Shown: one piece after another, positions 5,110-5,193 of the stretch
Layout of the letters: the number at the start of each line of letters is the position of its first letter
How positions within the stretch are numbered: position 1 is the stretch's first letter
From: DASVEE01 sp036399695
GTDB lineage: Bacteria; Acidobacteriota; Thermoanaerobaculia; Gp7-AA8
Direction of reading: 5' to 3'
Assembly (NCBI GenBank): GCA_036399695.1
Contig: DASWMP010000014.1
Coordinates: forward strand, 1 to 5,193
Length of the DNA stretch: 5,193 nt
Notes under the pieces: model-generated
Told to the model about the DNA's origin: nothing
What the model saw: only the letters and a program-made list of their open reading frames with translations
Databases searched by the model: none
Position numbers and translations under genes: made by a program

Positions 5110-5193
5110 TTGGGCGGTTGGCGGTTGGGCGGTTGGGCGGAGGGAGAAGCGACGGATGTCTCTTCCGCCCAACTGCCCAACCGCCAACCGCCC
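5110..5193. repeat. Inverted array of 7-8 bp repeats, TTGGGCGG / CCGCCCAA
   Basis: The left array is TTGGGCGG, TTGGCGG, TTGGGCGG, TTGGGCGG (5110-5140). The right array is CCGCCCAA, CTGCCCAA, CCGCCAA, CCGCCC (5165-5193). The arms 5112-5143 and 5162-5193 pair over 32 positions, 30 Watson-Crick plus two G-T, around an 18-base loop (5144-5161). It lies upstream of the phosphatase gene, where its promoter should be. The repeat may continue past the window end. Confidence 0.88.

Noticed and set aside
3997..5187. 396-codon minus-strand frame overlapping the phosphatase
   Set aside because: Shifted frame of the phosphatase gene, Arg/Pro/Ala-rich, and no family motifs; the correct frame has all PP2C motifs.

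Overview
The window is high-GC bacterial DNA from a free-living chromosome. The gene set suggests an Acidobacteriota-like organism: a fused homocysteine methyltransferase/methylenetetrahydrofolate reductase, an ECF sigma operon with a small membrane protein and a proline-rich exported protein, a membrane-anchored SpoIIE-type phosphatase, and intergenic gaps rich in short tandem repeats. That taxonomic guess is inference from style and remembered homologues, not proof.

Layout. Bases 1-369 contain no protein gene but are dense in signals. They hold a heptamer array (53-80), a near-consensus sigma-70 promoter (TTGACA-N17-TACATT, 119-147), an RNA element starting at the predicted +1 that matches the SAM-II riboswitch pattern (154-206), an intrinsic terminator (229-258), and a heptamer-built inverted repeat (263-328). 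Gene 1 (370-2238, +) follows: a 622-residue homocysteine S-methyltransferase fused to methylenetetrahydrofolate reductase (YitJ type). The 124-base gap after it holds an imperfect inverted repeat (2253-2312).

Next is a compact + strand operon: ECF sigma factor (2363-2899), a single-pass membrane protein overlapping it by ATGA (2896-3228, possible anti-sigma factor), and an exported protein (3240-3866) 11 bases later. A 99-base gap with two heptamer arrays separates this from a convergent gene, a two-TM SpoIIE-type PP2C phosphatase (5072-3966, -). The window ends in a second large repeat-built inverted repeat (5110-5193).

How it fits together. The best-supported regulatory story is methionine-cycle feedback. 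When SAM is plentiful, the SAM-II aptamer would fold and leave the terminator free, stopping transcription before the homocysteine methylation gene. When SAM is scarce, the aptamer loop GGGGCC can pair with the terminator arm GGCCCC, giving an antiterminator. B. subtilis yitJ is controlled by the unrelated SAM-I (S-box) class, so this would be a different RNA on the same kind of gene. The sigma operon looks like a self-contained envelope-signalling module, and the phosphatase looks like an independent partner-switching output protein. The second theme is that most intergenic gaps carry tandem 7-8 bp repeats, several arranged as inverted arrays able to form long hairpins.
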